The notes: generated from the letters alone by a model not told the origin. A stretch of DNA of 15,590 bases from an uncultured Oscillospiraceae bacterium (GCA_947522735.1 CANNTZ010000058.1:1-15590), one strand, 5' to 3'; counted from the first letter of the stretch, positions 6,382 through 14,551 are shown. Numbers and translations: made by a program.

Positions 6382-6396
6382 GCTCCTGTCATATGC

Positions 6397-6435
6397 AAAA
6401 AAGTGCGGCAGACGCTTATCAAGACGTCTGCCGCA
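6397..6435 (-). terminator. Terminator of the wall-protein gene
   Basis: Perfect 11-base arms (6404-6414 and 6425-6435) flank a ten-base loop. On the minus strand the stem is followed by CTTTTTT (6397-6403), so it terminates the leftward gene ending at 6462. On the plus strand no T-run follows, yet the stem may still protect the 3' end of the convergent message. Confidence 0.85.
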
Positions 6436-6461
6436 AGGAAAAATGAACAGAACTCGGTAGG

Positions 6462-9400
6462 TTATGAGCTTCTGCGCCGACGGTAAATCATCACGAACGC
6501 GAACACTCCCGCCGAAAGGAGCAGCAGCGCGCCGCACAGCCACACGCCAAATCTCTCTCCGGTGTTTGGTGCGTTGCCCTTGACGACGTAACCGATCTCG
6601 GTCTCACTGTCGGAGCTCTGTTGCTCCGGTTCGCTGTTCTGTCTGGGCTTGAGTCCGGCCGTCGCCGCATTCAGGGCGTTCAGAGCCTGCTGCACGTCCT
6701 CCTCTGTGGCGTCGGGGTCGTCGAGCACACGCTTCGCCTCGTCCAGAGCGTCGTTGAAATTCTTGACGGAGTCCTCTGTGAACGAATCGGTGTTTTTATT
6801 TCCGGCCTTGTCCACGGCGTCCATCAGCTCGTCCTTGTCTACAGGATCGGGAGCGCCGGTCAGCCCGAACACGGCCATCTCGGCAAGCTGAACCATCGGT
6901 CCGTTGTTGCCGTTGACCTCTGAGGTACGGCGGGTGACGTACAGACGCACATAACGTCCGAGTACATAGGAATCGAAATCGATAATATACGGCTCTGTCG
7001 CCGGGGAAGCGGCTCCCGTGACGGTTTTCACCGTCCTCCATGTGTCGCCGTCATCCGATACCTCAATGCGGAAATCCTGCGGGAAGTTATTGCCGTAGGG
7101 CGAGTCGCAGGGGAACAGCGCCACGCGCCTGATGCGGCACAGCTCGCCAAGGTCGGTATACGCCCATGCGGGGAGCGTCTCGTCATATTCGCCGCCCTCG
7201 GGCCCGGCCTCCTCGGGATCGGTGCTCCAGCCCGCGTGGGCATCCACGTCGCACAGCCATTCCTTCTGCCAGTCAAACAGCGTTCCCGTCTGCGCCGCGT
7301 TCAGCTCGAACCACTTGACATGCGACGACGCCTCAACCGGGGTGTTGTCGGAGAGCAGCGTGGTATTCTCGGGCTTGTATGTATATATGTTGGAGTAATC
7401 GATCACAACCGGGATCTCCTTCGGAGGCGGCACGGTTCCGTCGTCATTGTAGATCTCGATCTCCGCGATGCTCACCACCGAGGCATTGAGTCCGGTGAAG
7501 CGGATGCGTACCCAGCGCCCGTTGACGGTGTCAAAGCTGAAGGAGGGCGGCATGCGATCCTTCTGGACATAGCCGCTTACGGTGTGCGCCGTCTGCCATG
7601 TGAGGCCGTCGTCGCTCACCTCGATCACAAAATCACTCGGCATCTCGCTGCCAAAATCGCCGGAAAGCTCGGTGGGATACAGGTCGATACGGTTGAATGG
7701 ACGCTTGGCGCCAAGGTCGAATTTTATCCACGGCTCCTTATCGGCTCCGGTCGAGCGCCAGCCCATGGAGGCGTCGGTGGTGGTGCGCACGCCGTCGTTG
7801 ACGTCGCCCACATAGAAGCCGTTCCCCTCGGAGGAGGAGGCATAGACCTTTGCATAGGGTGCAAGATTGTCGGTCGCGCCCGGCTCTGCGGCCTTGTCCA
7901 CATAGTCAAGCCCCTCCGGAAGTGCGAACAGATACGCGCCGCCGATATCGGCGTCTATGGTGAGAACACCGTTTTTATAGGTGTAGCCCTGCGTTCCCGC
8001 GTCGCAGGCGCCGATAAGCTCGAGGCTGGCAACCTCCGACGGGAGCTTGAGCGCGAAGCTCGCGCGGTCGGTGAAGCTGTTGTTGACTATCATCAGATAG
8101 TTGCGTCCGGTGGTGCGGTGACGCATCAGCGACACCTGATAGTTGACGTTGTCCTGTGGCTTTGCGAAGAAGGTGCTCGGCACTGCGCCGACGATACCGC
8201 CATAGGTCTCGCCGTTGAAGTAGACCGCCTTCGCGTCCAGCTTTATCAGCGTAGAGCCGATGCTCAGTATCTGATGGTTGATATCGCTGACGGCGTCATA
8301 GAGCGGGGTCTTTTTGCCGTCGCGGGTGATGATGCTGTCGTGGAACGGCTCTCCGGTTGTGGGCGGCAGAAACCACGTAAAATAGGAGAGATACTTGTAG
8401 CCGTAGGCAAGGGCTATATTCGTCTCCCAACGTATCTCGTCCTTATTCGGGACGCGCAGATGGCCGCTTATGCCGACGGACTGGATGAATGTGCCGGTCT
8501 TGACGTCGTTCGCCGCTCCGGCTCGCCAGCCCGTGGCCAGATTTTGCAGCATGGCGCCTGTGGCTGTGCCGCTTTCGGCGAAAGGATACAGGTCGTACAG
8601 ATAGTAGTCGCAGGGATGACCGGCGGCCGCGTTGAGCTTCAGCCAGTCGTTAATCTGTCCCTCGCTCCTGCCGGGCAGGAAGTTGAGATAGACGTACTTG
8701 TCCGGCTCCAACGATTTCAGCGTCTGATACGCGTTCAAGTAGTCGTTGGGATTTCCCGGCTCGTCAATCAGCCAGTAGCCGCCGACGCCGGGCACGTTTT
8801 TGTAATCGGCAAGTATCGCCGCTATCTCCTCTCGGCTGCGCGAGACGAGATCCGGACCGAGCCGTCCGTCGCCAACGGTCATGCGCATACCGTATTTATA
8901 GCACCATTCCAGCATTTTGAGCTGATCCGCCGTCGCGTCGACATTCTCGCCCGCGCCCATGACGTAGTTGATGCCTGCGTCCGCGAGCAGCTTGTACTGC
9001 TCCTCGACAATGTAATCCGGCCCGATAGGCGGCCAGAACATGCTGATGATCACGTTTTCGTTGAAGATATCGCGGCGCTCCGTCACAACGTAGATGTGGC
9101 AGACGGTAGAGGCCTCGCTCTGTCCCTTCAGCGAAACGGTGATATCGGCACTGCCTGCCGCAGCTGCGGTCACGGTGCCGTCCGCTCCGACGGTCACGAC
9201 GCTCGTATCGGAGCTGCTCCAATCATAGGCGGCCGGGTCGGCGGCGGTGTTGTTCAGCTTGACCGAGAGCTTATCGGTCTCGCCGCAGACAAGCTCCAGC
9301 GCGGGGCGATCCAGCGAAACACCGAGCGCCTGACCGAAAACCGCCAGCTCGGAAAGAGCTATGGCTTCGCCGCTCGCTCTCAGGCGGATATAGCGCGCGA

Positions 9401-10424
9401 CAACCGGTGCGGCCACATCCAGCACTACAGGCTCGATCGGCGTCCCGCCGGCCGTCACGGTCTGCAAGGCCGTCCAGTCAACGCCGTTCTCGGAGGCCTC
9501 CAGCGTGTAGTTCTGCGGGAAGCCCGCACCGTAGGGCTCGCCGTAGGAGAACAGCACGATGCGCTTCACGGCATGGAGCACGCCAAAATCAAGCGATATC
9601 TCCGGTGCGGTGTCGCCCACCTCGGAGGTCCACAGCGCGTCCGCCTGCTCGTCGGTCAGCAGCGCGGCGTCCGTCGCGCCGGAGGATACGGTCGCCGTTT
9701 TGCCCGCGGTGAGGCTGATGCAGCCCTTGGGCTGATATGAGGCGACGTTGTCCGCCAAAGCCAGCGTCGTGGTGCCGAAAACAACCAGCTCGCCTATCTG
9801 CACCGGAAGGGTGTTGTATGCGGTCGTGTCGGTCTCGTCGGCGTGGACGGAGTCGGTGCGCTGGGTGACATACACCTGCACGTAGCGCGCAATCGGAATA
9901 TCGGTCAGATCGATCACCAGCGGCGCGGAGACTGAAACGCCGATATCCGACGCCGTATACACCGTCGTCCAGCTCGTGTTGTCCTGCGAGATGCGCAGCT
10001 CCAGCGCCTTCGGGAAATTCTGCGCGTAATCGGCGTTGTGCGTGGGATAGAGCACGATGCGGCGGAGACGCGCGTTTTCTTCGAGATCCACCGTCGCCCA
10101 TGCGGGGGTGGCAGGATCGGTGACGCCCTCGTCATACGCGGTGCTCCAGCCGGCGCCCATATCGCCGTCGCACAGCCATTCCTTCTGCCAGTCGTACATC
10201 GTTCCGGTCAGAGCCGCATTGTGCTGATACCACGTGGCGTCTGATGAGGCCTCGACGGGCTTGTTCAGCGAAAGATTCTCGTAATCTCCGGCGGGCTGCT
10301 GCGATTCGATCAGGACGGAATCGCCCGCATCCGCCCATGCCCTCTGCACGGGGGCAACGCCGATGACAAAGGCCGCAACCAGAACGAAAGCCAGAATTTT
10401 CTGCCATGGCAGTTTTGTTCTCAT
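6462..10424 (-). CDS. Cell-wall-anchored multidomain CBM32 glycosidase-like protein (1320 aa)
   Basis: ATG 10424 is chosen over the longer frame from 10493 because AAAGGAGAG precedes it by nine bases and a signal peptide begins at once: basic MRTK, a hydrophobic core, and AWA cleavage after residue 31. Domains in order: discoidin/CBM32 (about 48-218), a second discoidin (235-365), Big2 immunoglobulin-like (367-447), a TIM-barrel-like catalytic region (450-840) with GGYWLIDEPG (Glu555), and a third discoidin (853-993). Then come a fourth discoidin (1018-1188), FIVAR (1195-1258), a polar linker, the sorting motif APNTG (1285-1289), a membrane helix (about 1293-1314) and RRRR. Such proteins bind galactose-type or host glycans with CBM32 and stay on the peptidoglycan through sortase. 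The hydrolase family is not one I can name, so activity is inferred. It has its own promoter (10591-10619) and terminator. Confidence 0.85.
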   Translation of the reverse strand: MRTKLPWQKILAFVLVAAFVIGVAPVQRAWADAGDSVLIESQQPAGDYENLSLNKPVEASSDATWYQHNAALTGTMYDWQKEWLCDGDMGAGWSTAYDEGVTDPATPAWATVDLEENARLRRIVLYPTHNADYAQNFPKALELRISQDNTSWTTVYTASDIGVSVSAPLVIDLTDIPIARYVQVYVTQRTDSVHADETDTTAYNTLPVQIGELVVFGTTTLALADNVASYQPKGCISLTAGKTATVSSGATDAALLTDEQADALWTSEVGDTAPEISLDFGVLHAVKRIVLFSYGEPYGAGFPQNYTLEASENGVDWTALQTVTAGGTPIEPVVLDVAAPVVARYIRLRASGEAIALSELAVFGQALGVSLDRPALELVCGETDKLSVKLNNTAADPAAYDWSSSDTSVVTVGADGTVTAAAAGSADITVSLKGQSEASTVCHIYVVTERRDIFNENVIISMFWPPIGPDYIVEEQYKLLADAGINYVMGAGENVDATADQLKMLEWCYKYGMRMTVGDGRLGPDLVSRSREEIAAILADYKNVPGVGGYWLIDEPGNPNDYLNAYQTLKSLEPDKYVYLNFLPGRSEGQINDWLKLNAAAGHPCDYYLYDLYPFAESGTATGAMLQNLATGWRAGAANDVKTGTFIQSVGISGHLRVPNKDEIRWETNIALAYGYKYLSYFTWFLPPTTGEPFHDSIITRDGKKTPLYDAVSDINHQILSIGSTLIKLDAKAVYFNGETYGGIVGAVPSTFFAKPQDNVNYQVSLMRHRTTGRNYLMIVNNSFTDRASFALKLPSEVASLELIGACDAGTQGYTYKNGVLTIDADIGGAYLFALPEGLDYVDKAAEPGATDNLAPYAKVYASSSEGNGFYVGDVNDGVRTTTDASMGWRSTGADKEPWIKFDLGAKRPFNRIDLYPTELSGDFGSEMPSDFVIEVSDDGLTWQTAHTVSGYVQKDRMPPSFSFDTVNGRWVRIRFTGLNASVVSIAEIEIYNDDGTVPPPKEIPVVIDYSNIYTYKPENTTLLSDNTPVEASSHVKWFELNAAQTGTLFDWQKEWLCDVDAHAGWSTDPEEAGPEGGEYDETLPAWAYTDLGELCRIRRVALFPCDSPYGNNFPQDFRIEVSDDGDTWRTVKTVTGAASPATEPYIIDFDSYVLGRYVRLYVTRRTSEVNGNNGPMVQLAEMAVFGLTGAPDPVDKDELMDAVDKAGNKNTDSFTEDSVKNFNDALDEAKRVLDDPDATEEDVQQALNALNAATAGLKPRQNSEPEQQSSDSETEIGYVVKGNAPNTGERFGVWLCGALLLLSAGVFAFVMIYRRRRSS
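7247..7274. repeat. Internal direct repeat, copy in discoidin 4
   Basis: These 28 bases are identical to 10166-10193. They encode the DWQKEWLCD motif of the fourth discoidin domain; flanking bases are diverged but alignable. This points to duplication of a domain inside the wall-protein gene. Confidence 0.8.
10166..10193. repeat. Internal direct repeat, copy in discoidin 1
   Basis: The partner of 7247-7274, lying in the first discoidin domain, with the same reading frame and motif. The two copies are about 2.9 kb apart, and recombination between them would delete the catalytic core. Confidence 0.8.
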
Positions 10425-10590
10425 GAATCCATACTCTCCTTTTAGTCTTTTTCCTGCCGGACACCCCTTCTCCGGCGCGGGACAGAAAAACATCGGACGG
10501 CCTCACAGACGCAGACGGCGGCCTCGACCGTTAGAGCCCGGATCCCGCTCCGCCTTTTGTGGCGCGCGCCCAAATGTATTCTATATAAAA

Positions 10591-10619
10591 AGTATAGTTT
10601 TATTTCAGTCGTAAATCAA
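10591..10619 (-). promoter_or_regulatory. Promoter of the wall-protein gene
   Basis: On the minus strand TTGATT (10619-10614), a 17-base spacer and TATACT (10596-10591) face the wall-protein gene. The implied leader is about 160 bases, GC-rich in its first part. The rest of the gap 10494-10837 is AT-rich spacer plus the terminator of the neighbouring operon; no coding frame there is convincing. Confidence 0.65.
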
Positions 10620-10759
10620 TATAAAATTTGAAGCATAATTCTTGAATTTGTCGTATTGCCCTGCGCGGCGAGGATAATAAGGGTATTTGTTAATAAAAAA
10701 ACTATACATATATGGTTGTTTTGCATAATCGGCCAAACACCTGAAACCGGAACCGGATT

Positions 10760-10794
10760 AAAAAAAGGCTCCGCCCGGAAAACCGGACGAAGCC
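10760..10794 (-). terminator. Terminator of the three-gene sugar operon
   Basis: Twelve-base arms (10783-10794 and 10767-10778, two G-U pairs) enclose a four-T loop on the minus strand and are followed by seven T (10766-10760). It stands 43 bases after the stop of the isomerase-like gene. Confidence 0.95.
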
Positions 10795-10837
10795 CTTCGA
10801 GTTACTTTTGTGCGATAATACAAACCGGCAGCGGGAA

Positions 10838-11872
10838 TTATTTCTCGCCCATGAGCAGCTCCATAACGTACATTTCGAGAGCCTCATAGTTGCGCTCGGC
10901 GATGCACTTGGCCTGGAACGCGCGGTCAAATCTTGCGACCTTCTCCTCGAGCATGCAGGCGATCTTCATGGAGTTCTGGATGTGGCGATACTGATCCTCG
11001 ACCTTCTGGGTGCGCATGGCCTTGACGTCAAGACCGACCATCTCGCCGTTGGCGCCGTAGTTGTGGTCGCAGAGAACCTTGATCTGGTTGAAAGCGCCGC
11101 GCAGGGACTCTACGCCGAAGCTCTTGTCCTGATCGTAGCGGCAGCCGTTCTGATCGTTGAGGTGGACGGAGCCGAGCTTGCCGAACTTGAGGGCAAACGC
11201 CATCTCGTTGGCGGGATCGAGGCCGGCAAGGATAGCATGGGCAGACTCGAGGACGGCGCCGACACGCTTCGGATCCTTGGAGGCGGCGGAGACGGCCATG
11301 ACGTGACCGATGGTGCCGCAGTAGCTGCGGTCGATCGGCTCGTTGGGCTTGGACTCGATGAGAACCTTGATCTTGTCGTCATAGCTCAGCATGTCGTCGA
11401 TGGAATCGATGAGCTGGCCGATCTTCTCGACGGGATCCTTGGACTCCGCGCAAAGGGTGCCTTCGCGGGCGAGCCAGAGAACGATGTTCTTCGCGCCCAG
11501 AGCGTTGGCGATATCGATGGAGCGCTTGGCTCTCCACATGGCGAACTCATAGTCCTCCTTGCTGTTGGAGGTGAAGCCGCCGTCGGTGGTGTGCGGATCC
11601 ATCCAGAGGCGCGGAGCGACGAACTCGGCAACGAGGCCATACTTATCGAGGGTGGCCTTGATGTCCTTGGCGTAATCGACGATCTGCTTCTCGGTCATAT
11701 TGTTCATGTCGGGGACGGCGTCGTCGTCGTGGAACTGTACGCCGGAGAGTCCTATCTCGGCGAACTTTTTGAACTTATCCTCAAGGGGTACGGTGGGGCG
11801 GACGCCCGGTCCGAAAGCCTCTACGCCTTCATTGACGTTCCAGGGCCCGGCGGTAAATCTAAATCTGCTCAT
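10838..11872 (-). CDS. Xylose-isomerase-like TIM-barrel sugar isomerase (344 aa)
   Basis: The sequence follows the actinobacterial-type (class I) xylose isomerases closely in motif order: VQFHDDD with the catalytic His48, IESKPNEP with Glu173 and Lys175, LESAHA with Glu209 and His212, HLNDQ (Asp240), RYDQD (Asp247, Asp249) and GLDVKAMRT (Asp282). The full set of metal-binding acids and the ring-opening histidine therefore appear intact. At 344 residues it is shorter than typical XylA of about 390. No xylulokinase or xylose transporter is nearby, so a substrate other than xylose, perhaps a keto or amino sugar made by the two genes upstream, is likely. Start ATG 11872 has GGAGGT (11884-11879) six bases away. 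It is last in the operon, 83 bases behind the oxidoreductase, and is followed by a strong terminator. Confidence 0.85.
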   Translation of the reverse strand: MSRFRFTAGPWNVNEGVEAFGPGVRPTVPLEDKFKKFAEIGLSGVQFHDDDAVPDMNNMTEKQIVDYAKDIKATLDKYGLVAEFVAPRLWMDPHTTDGGFTSNSKEDYEFAMWRAKRSIDIANALGAKNIVLWLAREGTLCAESKDPVEKIGQLIDSIDDMLSYDDKIKVLIESKPNEPIDRSYCGTIGHVMAVSAASKDPKRVGAVLESAHAILAGLDPANEMAFALKFGKLGSVHLNDQNGCRYDQDKSFGVESLRGAFNQIKVLCDHNYGANGEMVGLDVKAMRTQKVEDQYRHIQNSMKIACMLEEKVARFDRAFQAKCIAERNYEALEMYVMELLMGEK

Positions 11873-11907
11873 TTTGTTACCTCCAAATTATTTAAATTTT
11901 ATCTCTC

Positions 11908-11938
11908 CGCCGGACAGAGCCATTCGGCCCGCCCGGCG
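11908..11938. other. Intercistronic hairpin between oxidoreductase and isomerase genes
   Basis: CGCCGG (11908-11913) and CCGGCG (11933-11938) form a GC stem with a 19-base loop in the operon message. T residues follow only on the plus strand (TTTTGCG), so leftward transcription should pass. It may be a stability or processing element. Confidence 0.45.
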
Positions 11939-11955
11939 TTTTGCGTTTGTTCGGC

Positions 11956-13110
11956 TCAGTCGAGCTTGACCCACTGACGGGTCTTGCTGCTCTCGACAAT
12001 GGCCTCGGTGAGCTTGAGGATGTAGTGACCCTCTTCAAACGTAGCGAAATCGGGGGTATCGACGCCAAGCTTCTTGCCCTCGGCAATGAACCTGTAGAAG
12101 GCGTAGATGTTGTTGCGGAACGCGTCGTTCCAGCCCTCCGGATGTCCTCCGGCAAGGTAGGTGTACTGGCGTGCCTCGGGGGTCATGTGGTTCGGGTTGC
12201 GCTTGACGGAGTAGTTCGGGCCGTCTCTCCAGCCCATCCACATCTCGTCCGCACGCTCCTGCTCCCACTTCATCGAGCCCTTGGTGCCGTTGATCTCGAC
12301 CACGAGTCCGCAGCCGTGTCCGGCGCTGACCTCGGAGACGCAGAACACGCCATGAACGCCGTTGTCCATCTTGAAGAGGATAGCGCCCCAGTCCTCGGTC
12401 TTGACCGGCTTCTCCTCGTACTCGGTGTTGGTGTTAAGAGAGAAGGTCTCAACCTGTCCCTTCGGCTTCTTGCGGACGGGGATGGTGATGACAAGGTCGG
12501 CGCACACCTCGGTGATCTTGCCGCCGATGATGTTCTGCACGGTATCCATCCAGTGGGAGCCGATATCGGCCACGCAGCGGGAGGGTCCGCAGATTTCCGG
12601 CTCGATGCGCCAGTTGTAATCGGTGTCGTACAGCAGGAAGTCCTGAAGATAGGTGCCATGCGCCAGAGTTGCCTTGCCGATCTCGCCGTTGATGTATTTC
12701 TGCCTCATCTCACGGACAAGCGGGTTCATGCGGTAGTTGAAGTTGACGCCCGCGACGGTGTCGGGGTGCTCCCTGAGCAGCTCAAGCATCTTGGCGGATT
12801 CGGAGCTGTAGCGCGCGAGGGGCTTTTCGGAAAAGATATGCTTTCCGGCCTTGATGATCTTCTCGTTGATTTCGAGATGCAGGAAATTCGGCGTGCAGTC
12901 GTGAACGACGTCGATCTCGGGATCCGCGAGCATTTCGTCGATGGTGGCGTAGCACTTGGGGATGCTGTACTCCTCGGCCTTTTTCTTCGCCAGCTCATAG
13001 TTGGAATCGGCGACGGCGACAAGCTCAGCAAAGCCAATGCGGCGGATGGCCTCAATGTGGCTGACGCCTATGAAGCCCATGCCGATTATACCGGCTCTTA
13101 CCTTTCTCAT
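11956..13110 (-). CDS. Gfo/Idh/MocA-family sugar oxidoreductase (384 aa)
   Basis: The enzyme should oxidise or reduce a hydroxyl of a sugar, cyclitol or sugar derivative with NAD(P). The N-terminal Rossmann fold shows GIIGMGFIG (Gly10, Gly12, Gly15) and VADSN at the end of strand 2. The family catalytic motif SEKPLA carries Lys96, and the substrate-domain motif VADIGSHWMD provides Asp182 and His186 of the usual D-x-x-x-H dyad. Length is typical. No export signal is seen, so it is cytoplasmic. GGAG lies nine bases before ATG 13110. It sits between an aminotransferase and an isomerase in one operon; a keto product would be the natural substrate of the aminotransferase. Which sugar and which carbon cannot be read from sequence. 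Confidence 0.92.
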   Translation of the reverse strand: MRKVRAGIIGMGFIGVSHIEAIRRIGFAELVAVADSNYELAKKKAEEYSIPKCYATIDEMLADPEIDVVHDCTPNFLHLEINEKIIKAGKHIFSEKPLARYSSESAKMLELLREHPDTVAGVNFNYRMNPLVREMRQKYINGEIGKATLAHGTYLQDFLLYDTDYNWRIEPEICGPSRCVADIGSHWMDTVQNIIGGKITEVCADLVITIPVRKKPKGQVETFSLNTNTEYEEKPVKTEDWGAILFKMDNGVHGVFCVSEVSAGHGCGLVVEINGTKGSMKWEQERADEMWMGWRDGPNYSVKRNPNHMTPEARQYTYLAGGHPEGWNDAFRNNIYAFYRFIAEGKKLGVDTPDFATFEEGHYILKLTEAIVESSKTRQWVKLD

Positions 13111-13146
13111 GTGTGTGTGCTCCTTTCAGGTTGAATTGACGTTTCC

Positions 13147-13183
13147 GGCGAAGCCCGCAGCACCGCAGGCTCCGCCATTTTTT
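13147..13183. other. Strong intercistronic hairpin between aminotransferase and oxidoreductase genes
   Basis: The arms 13147-13158 and 13165-13176 pair over 12 positions (two G-U) around a six-base loop, followed on the plus strand by TTTTTT (13178-13183). It is a good rightward terminator placed antisense within a leftward operon. In the operon message it is a stem with no U-run after it, only nine bases beyond the aminotransferase stop. It may set differential expression or block antisense transcription. Confidence 0.65.
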
Positions 13184-13185
13184 GA

Positions 13186-14421
13186 TTAAAGAACCTCTTT
13201 GAGGATCTTGCGGAGATTCTCGGCGACAGCGTCGATCTCGTCGTTGGCGGAGTTGATGTTTATGCCGAACGCGGAGCCAAGGCCGCCGTCCACAACGCCG
13301 ACGCTGATGTTCATCGCGCGATCAAGGATGGCGTCGGTCTGCGGGAGCATGTGCTTGTGATACTCTACGGGCTTGCCATACTGGGCGCAGGCGTACGGGC
13401 AGTTGAACTTGGTGACGGTCTTCTTGTCGAGAATCTGCTCCATGTTGTTGTATACATGCCAGCCGGAGTGAGCGATGGTCTTGGAGCCTATCTTCTCTCC
13501 GAGCCTGTCTGCGATCTCCTTGGACGGGAGCAGCAGGGTGAGCAGGGTTGCGCACTCGCCCTTTTCGTCGTTGATGGTGCGGAATTCAAGTCCGTCGATA
13601 TCGGTGAGCTGAGCCTTGAGGCGGGCCTTCTTGGCGCGCAGAGTGGCAAGGATATCGGGCAGCTTGCGGGTCTGGATCAGAGCCATTGCACCGGTGACCT
13701 CGTTCATTCGCATGTTCATGCCGATGATGCTTCTGTTGCCAACCTCGACACCCATTCTGGAGGGCTTGTGGCCCTGATCGTGGAAGCCGAACGCGCGCTC
13801 GTACAGATCCTCGTCGTTGGTCACAACCGCGCCGCCGTCGCCGGTGGTGATGGTCTTGAACCAGTTGAGGGAGTACGCGCCGATGTTGCCGATGGTGCCG
13901 CACTTCTTGCCGTCGAAGGAAGCTCCGACCGCCTGGCAGCAGTCCTCAATTACGTAAAGATTGTGCTTTTTCGCAATCTCCATAATCCTGTCCATCTTAC
14001 ATGGATTGCCGAGCATATGTACCGGCATGATAGCCTTGGTACGGTCGGTGATCTTGCGCTCGACGTCGTCCGGGTCGATGGTGAGGGAGTCGTCAATCTC
14101 AGCCAGCACGGGGATGGCGTTGGAGAGAACGATGGACGAGATGGATGCGATAAAGGTATAGCCCGGTACGATGACCTCGTCGCCGGGGCCTACGCCGATA
14201 GCCGCGAGGCTGTCGAGCAGGGAGCTCGTTCCGCTCGTGGTGGCTACGCAATACTTTGCGCCCATATGAGCCGCGAACTCCTTCTCGAAGGACGCGACCT
14301 TATGAAGAAATCTGGGGTCATCCTCGGAGCCGTATCTGAACAGATAACCGCTCTCCAGAACCTCCATGACCTCTTTACGTTCGGCCTCGCCGAACACATA
14401 GCTTCCGGGACCTCCAGCCAT
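13186..14421 (-). CDS. DegT/DnrJ/EryC1/StrS PLP aminotransferase (411 aa)
   Basis: This fold-type I enzyme moves an amino group from glutamate or glutamine to a keto sugar. Visible landmarks are SGTSSLLDSLAA (phosphate-binding, residues 63-74), GDEVIVPGYTFIAS, VIEDCCQAVGA with Asp160 that pairs with the PLP ring nitrogen, and WFKTITTGDGGAVVTND in which Lys189 forms the Schiff base. The N-terminus (YVFGEAERKEVMEVLESGYLFRYG) and overall layout remind me of KdnA, the Shewanella transaminase that makes 8-amino-Kdo; that is recollection, not a search. ATG 14421 has AGGAGGT (14435-14429) seven bases away. It heads the operon with the Gfo/Idh/MocA and isomerase-like genes, consistent with amino-sugar or aminocyclitol metabolism. 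Confidence 0.92.
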   Translation of the reverse strand: MAGGPGSYVFGEAERKEVMEVLESGYLFRYGSEDDPRFLHKVASFEKEFAAHMGAKYCVATTSGTSSLLDSLAAIGVGPGDEVIVPGYTFIASISSIVLSNAIPVLAEIDDSLTIDPDDVERKITDRTKAIMPVHMLGNPCKMDRIMEIAKKHNLYVIEDCCQAVGASFDGKKCGTIGNIGAYSLNWFKTITTGDGGAVVTNDEDLYERAFGFHDQGHKPSRMGVEVGNRSIIGMNMRMNEVTGAMALIQTRKLPDILATLRAKKARLKAQLTDIDGLEFRTINDEKGECATLLTLLLPSKEIADRLGEKIGSKTIAHSGWHVYNNMEQILDKKTVTKFNCPYACAQYGKPVEYHKHMLPQTDAILDRAMNISVGVVDGGLGSAFGININSANDEIDAVAENLRKILKEVL

Positions 14422-14457
14422 TGAAATTACCTCCTGACACTTTCACAGTTTAGTCGT

Positions 14458-14490
14458 ATTATAGTATAGTGTTTTTACCAATTGCTCAAT
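14458..14490 (-). promoter_or_regulatory. Candidate proximal promoter of the sugar operon
   Basis: On the minus strand TATACT (14468-14463) overlaps TATAAT (14463-14458). A -35-like ATTGAG/TTGAGC (14490-14484) is 15-16 bases from the first. Spacing is not ideal, so the exact boxes are uncertain. The leader would be about 35 bases. Confidence 0.5.
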
Positions 14491-14551
14491 AAAAAATGAA
14501 AGCCTAACTTCCACTTTCAAAATGCGCAACCGATATGAACCACTTGTAATT

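Noticed and set aside
6404..6435. Terminator of the rightward hydrolase gene
   Set aside because: The stem is perfect but no T-run follows on the plus strand, so it is assigned to the leftward gene.
7236..9740. An 834-residue plus-strand open frame
   Set aside because: It is antisense to the wall-protein gene, whose domains are unmistakable. Long open antisense frames are common in GC-rich genes, and this one shows no ribosome site or domain.
10425..10493. N-terminal extension of the wall protein from ATG 10493
   Set aside because: The extension would put 23 residues before the signal peptide. The ribosome site fits ATG 10424.
10808..14424. Plus-strand open frames of 389, 397 and 357 residues opposite the three sugar genes
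   Set aside because: They mirror the isomerase, oxidoreductase and aminotransferase genes, which carry full catalytic motifs. The mirrors have none.
14493..14522. A weak terminator-like stem upstream of the aminotransferase gene
   Set aside because: Only about six A/T-rich pairs form, and it lies between candidate promoters, so chance is likelier.
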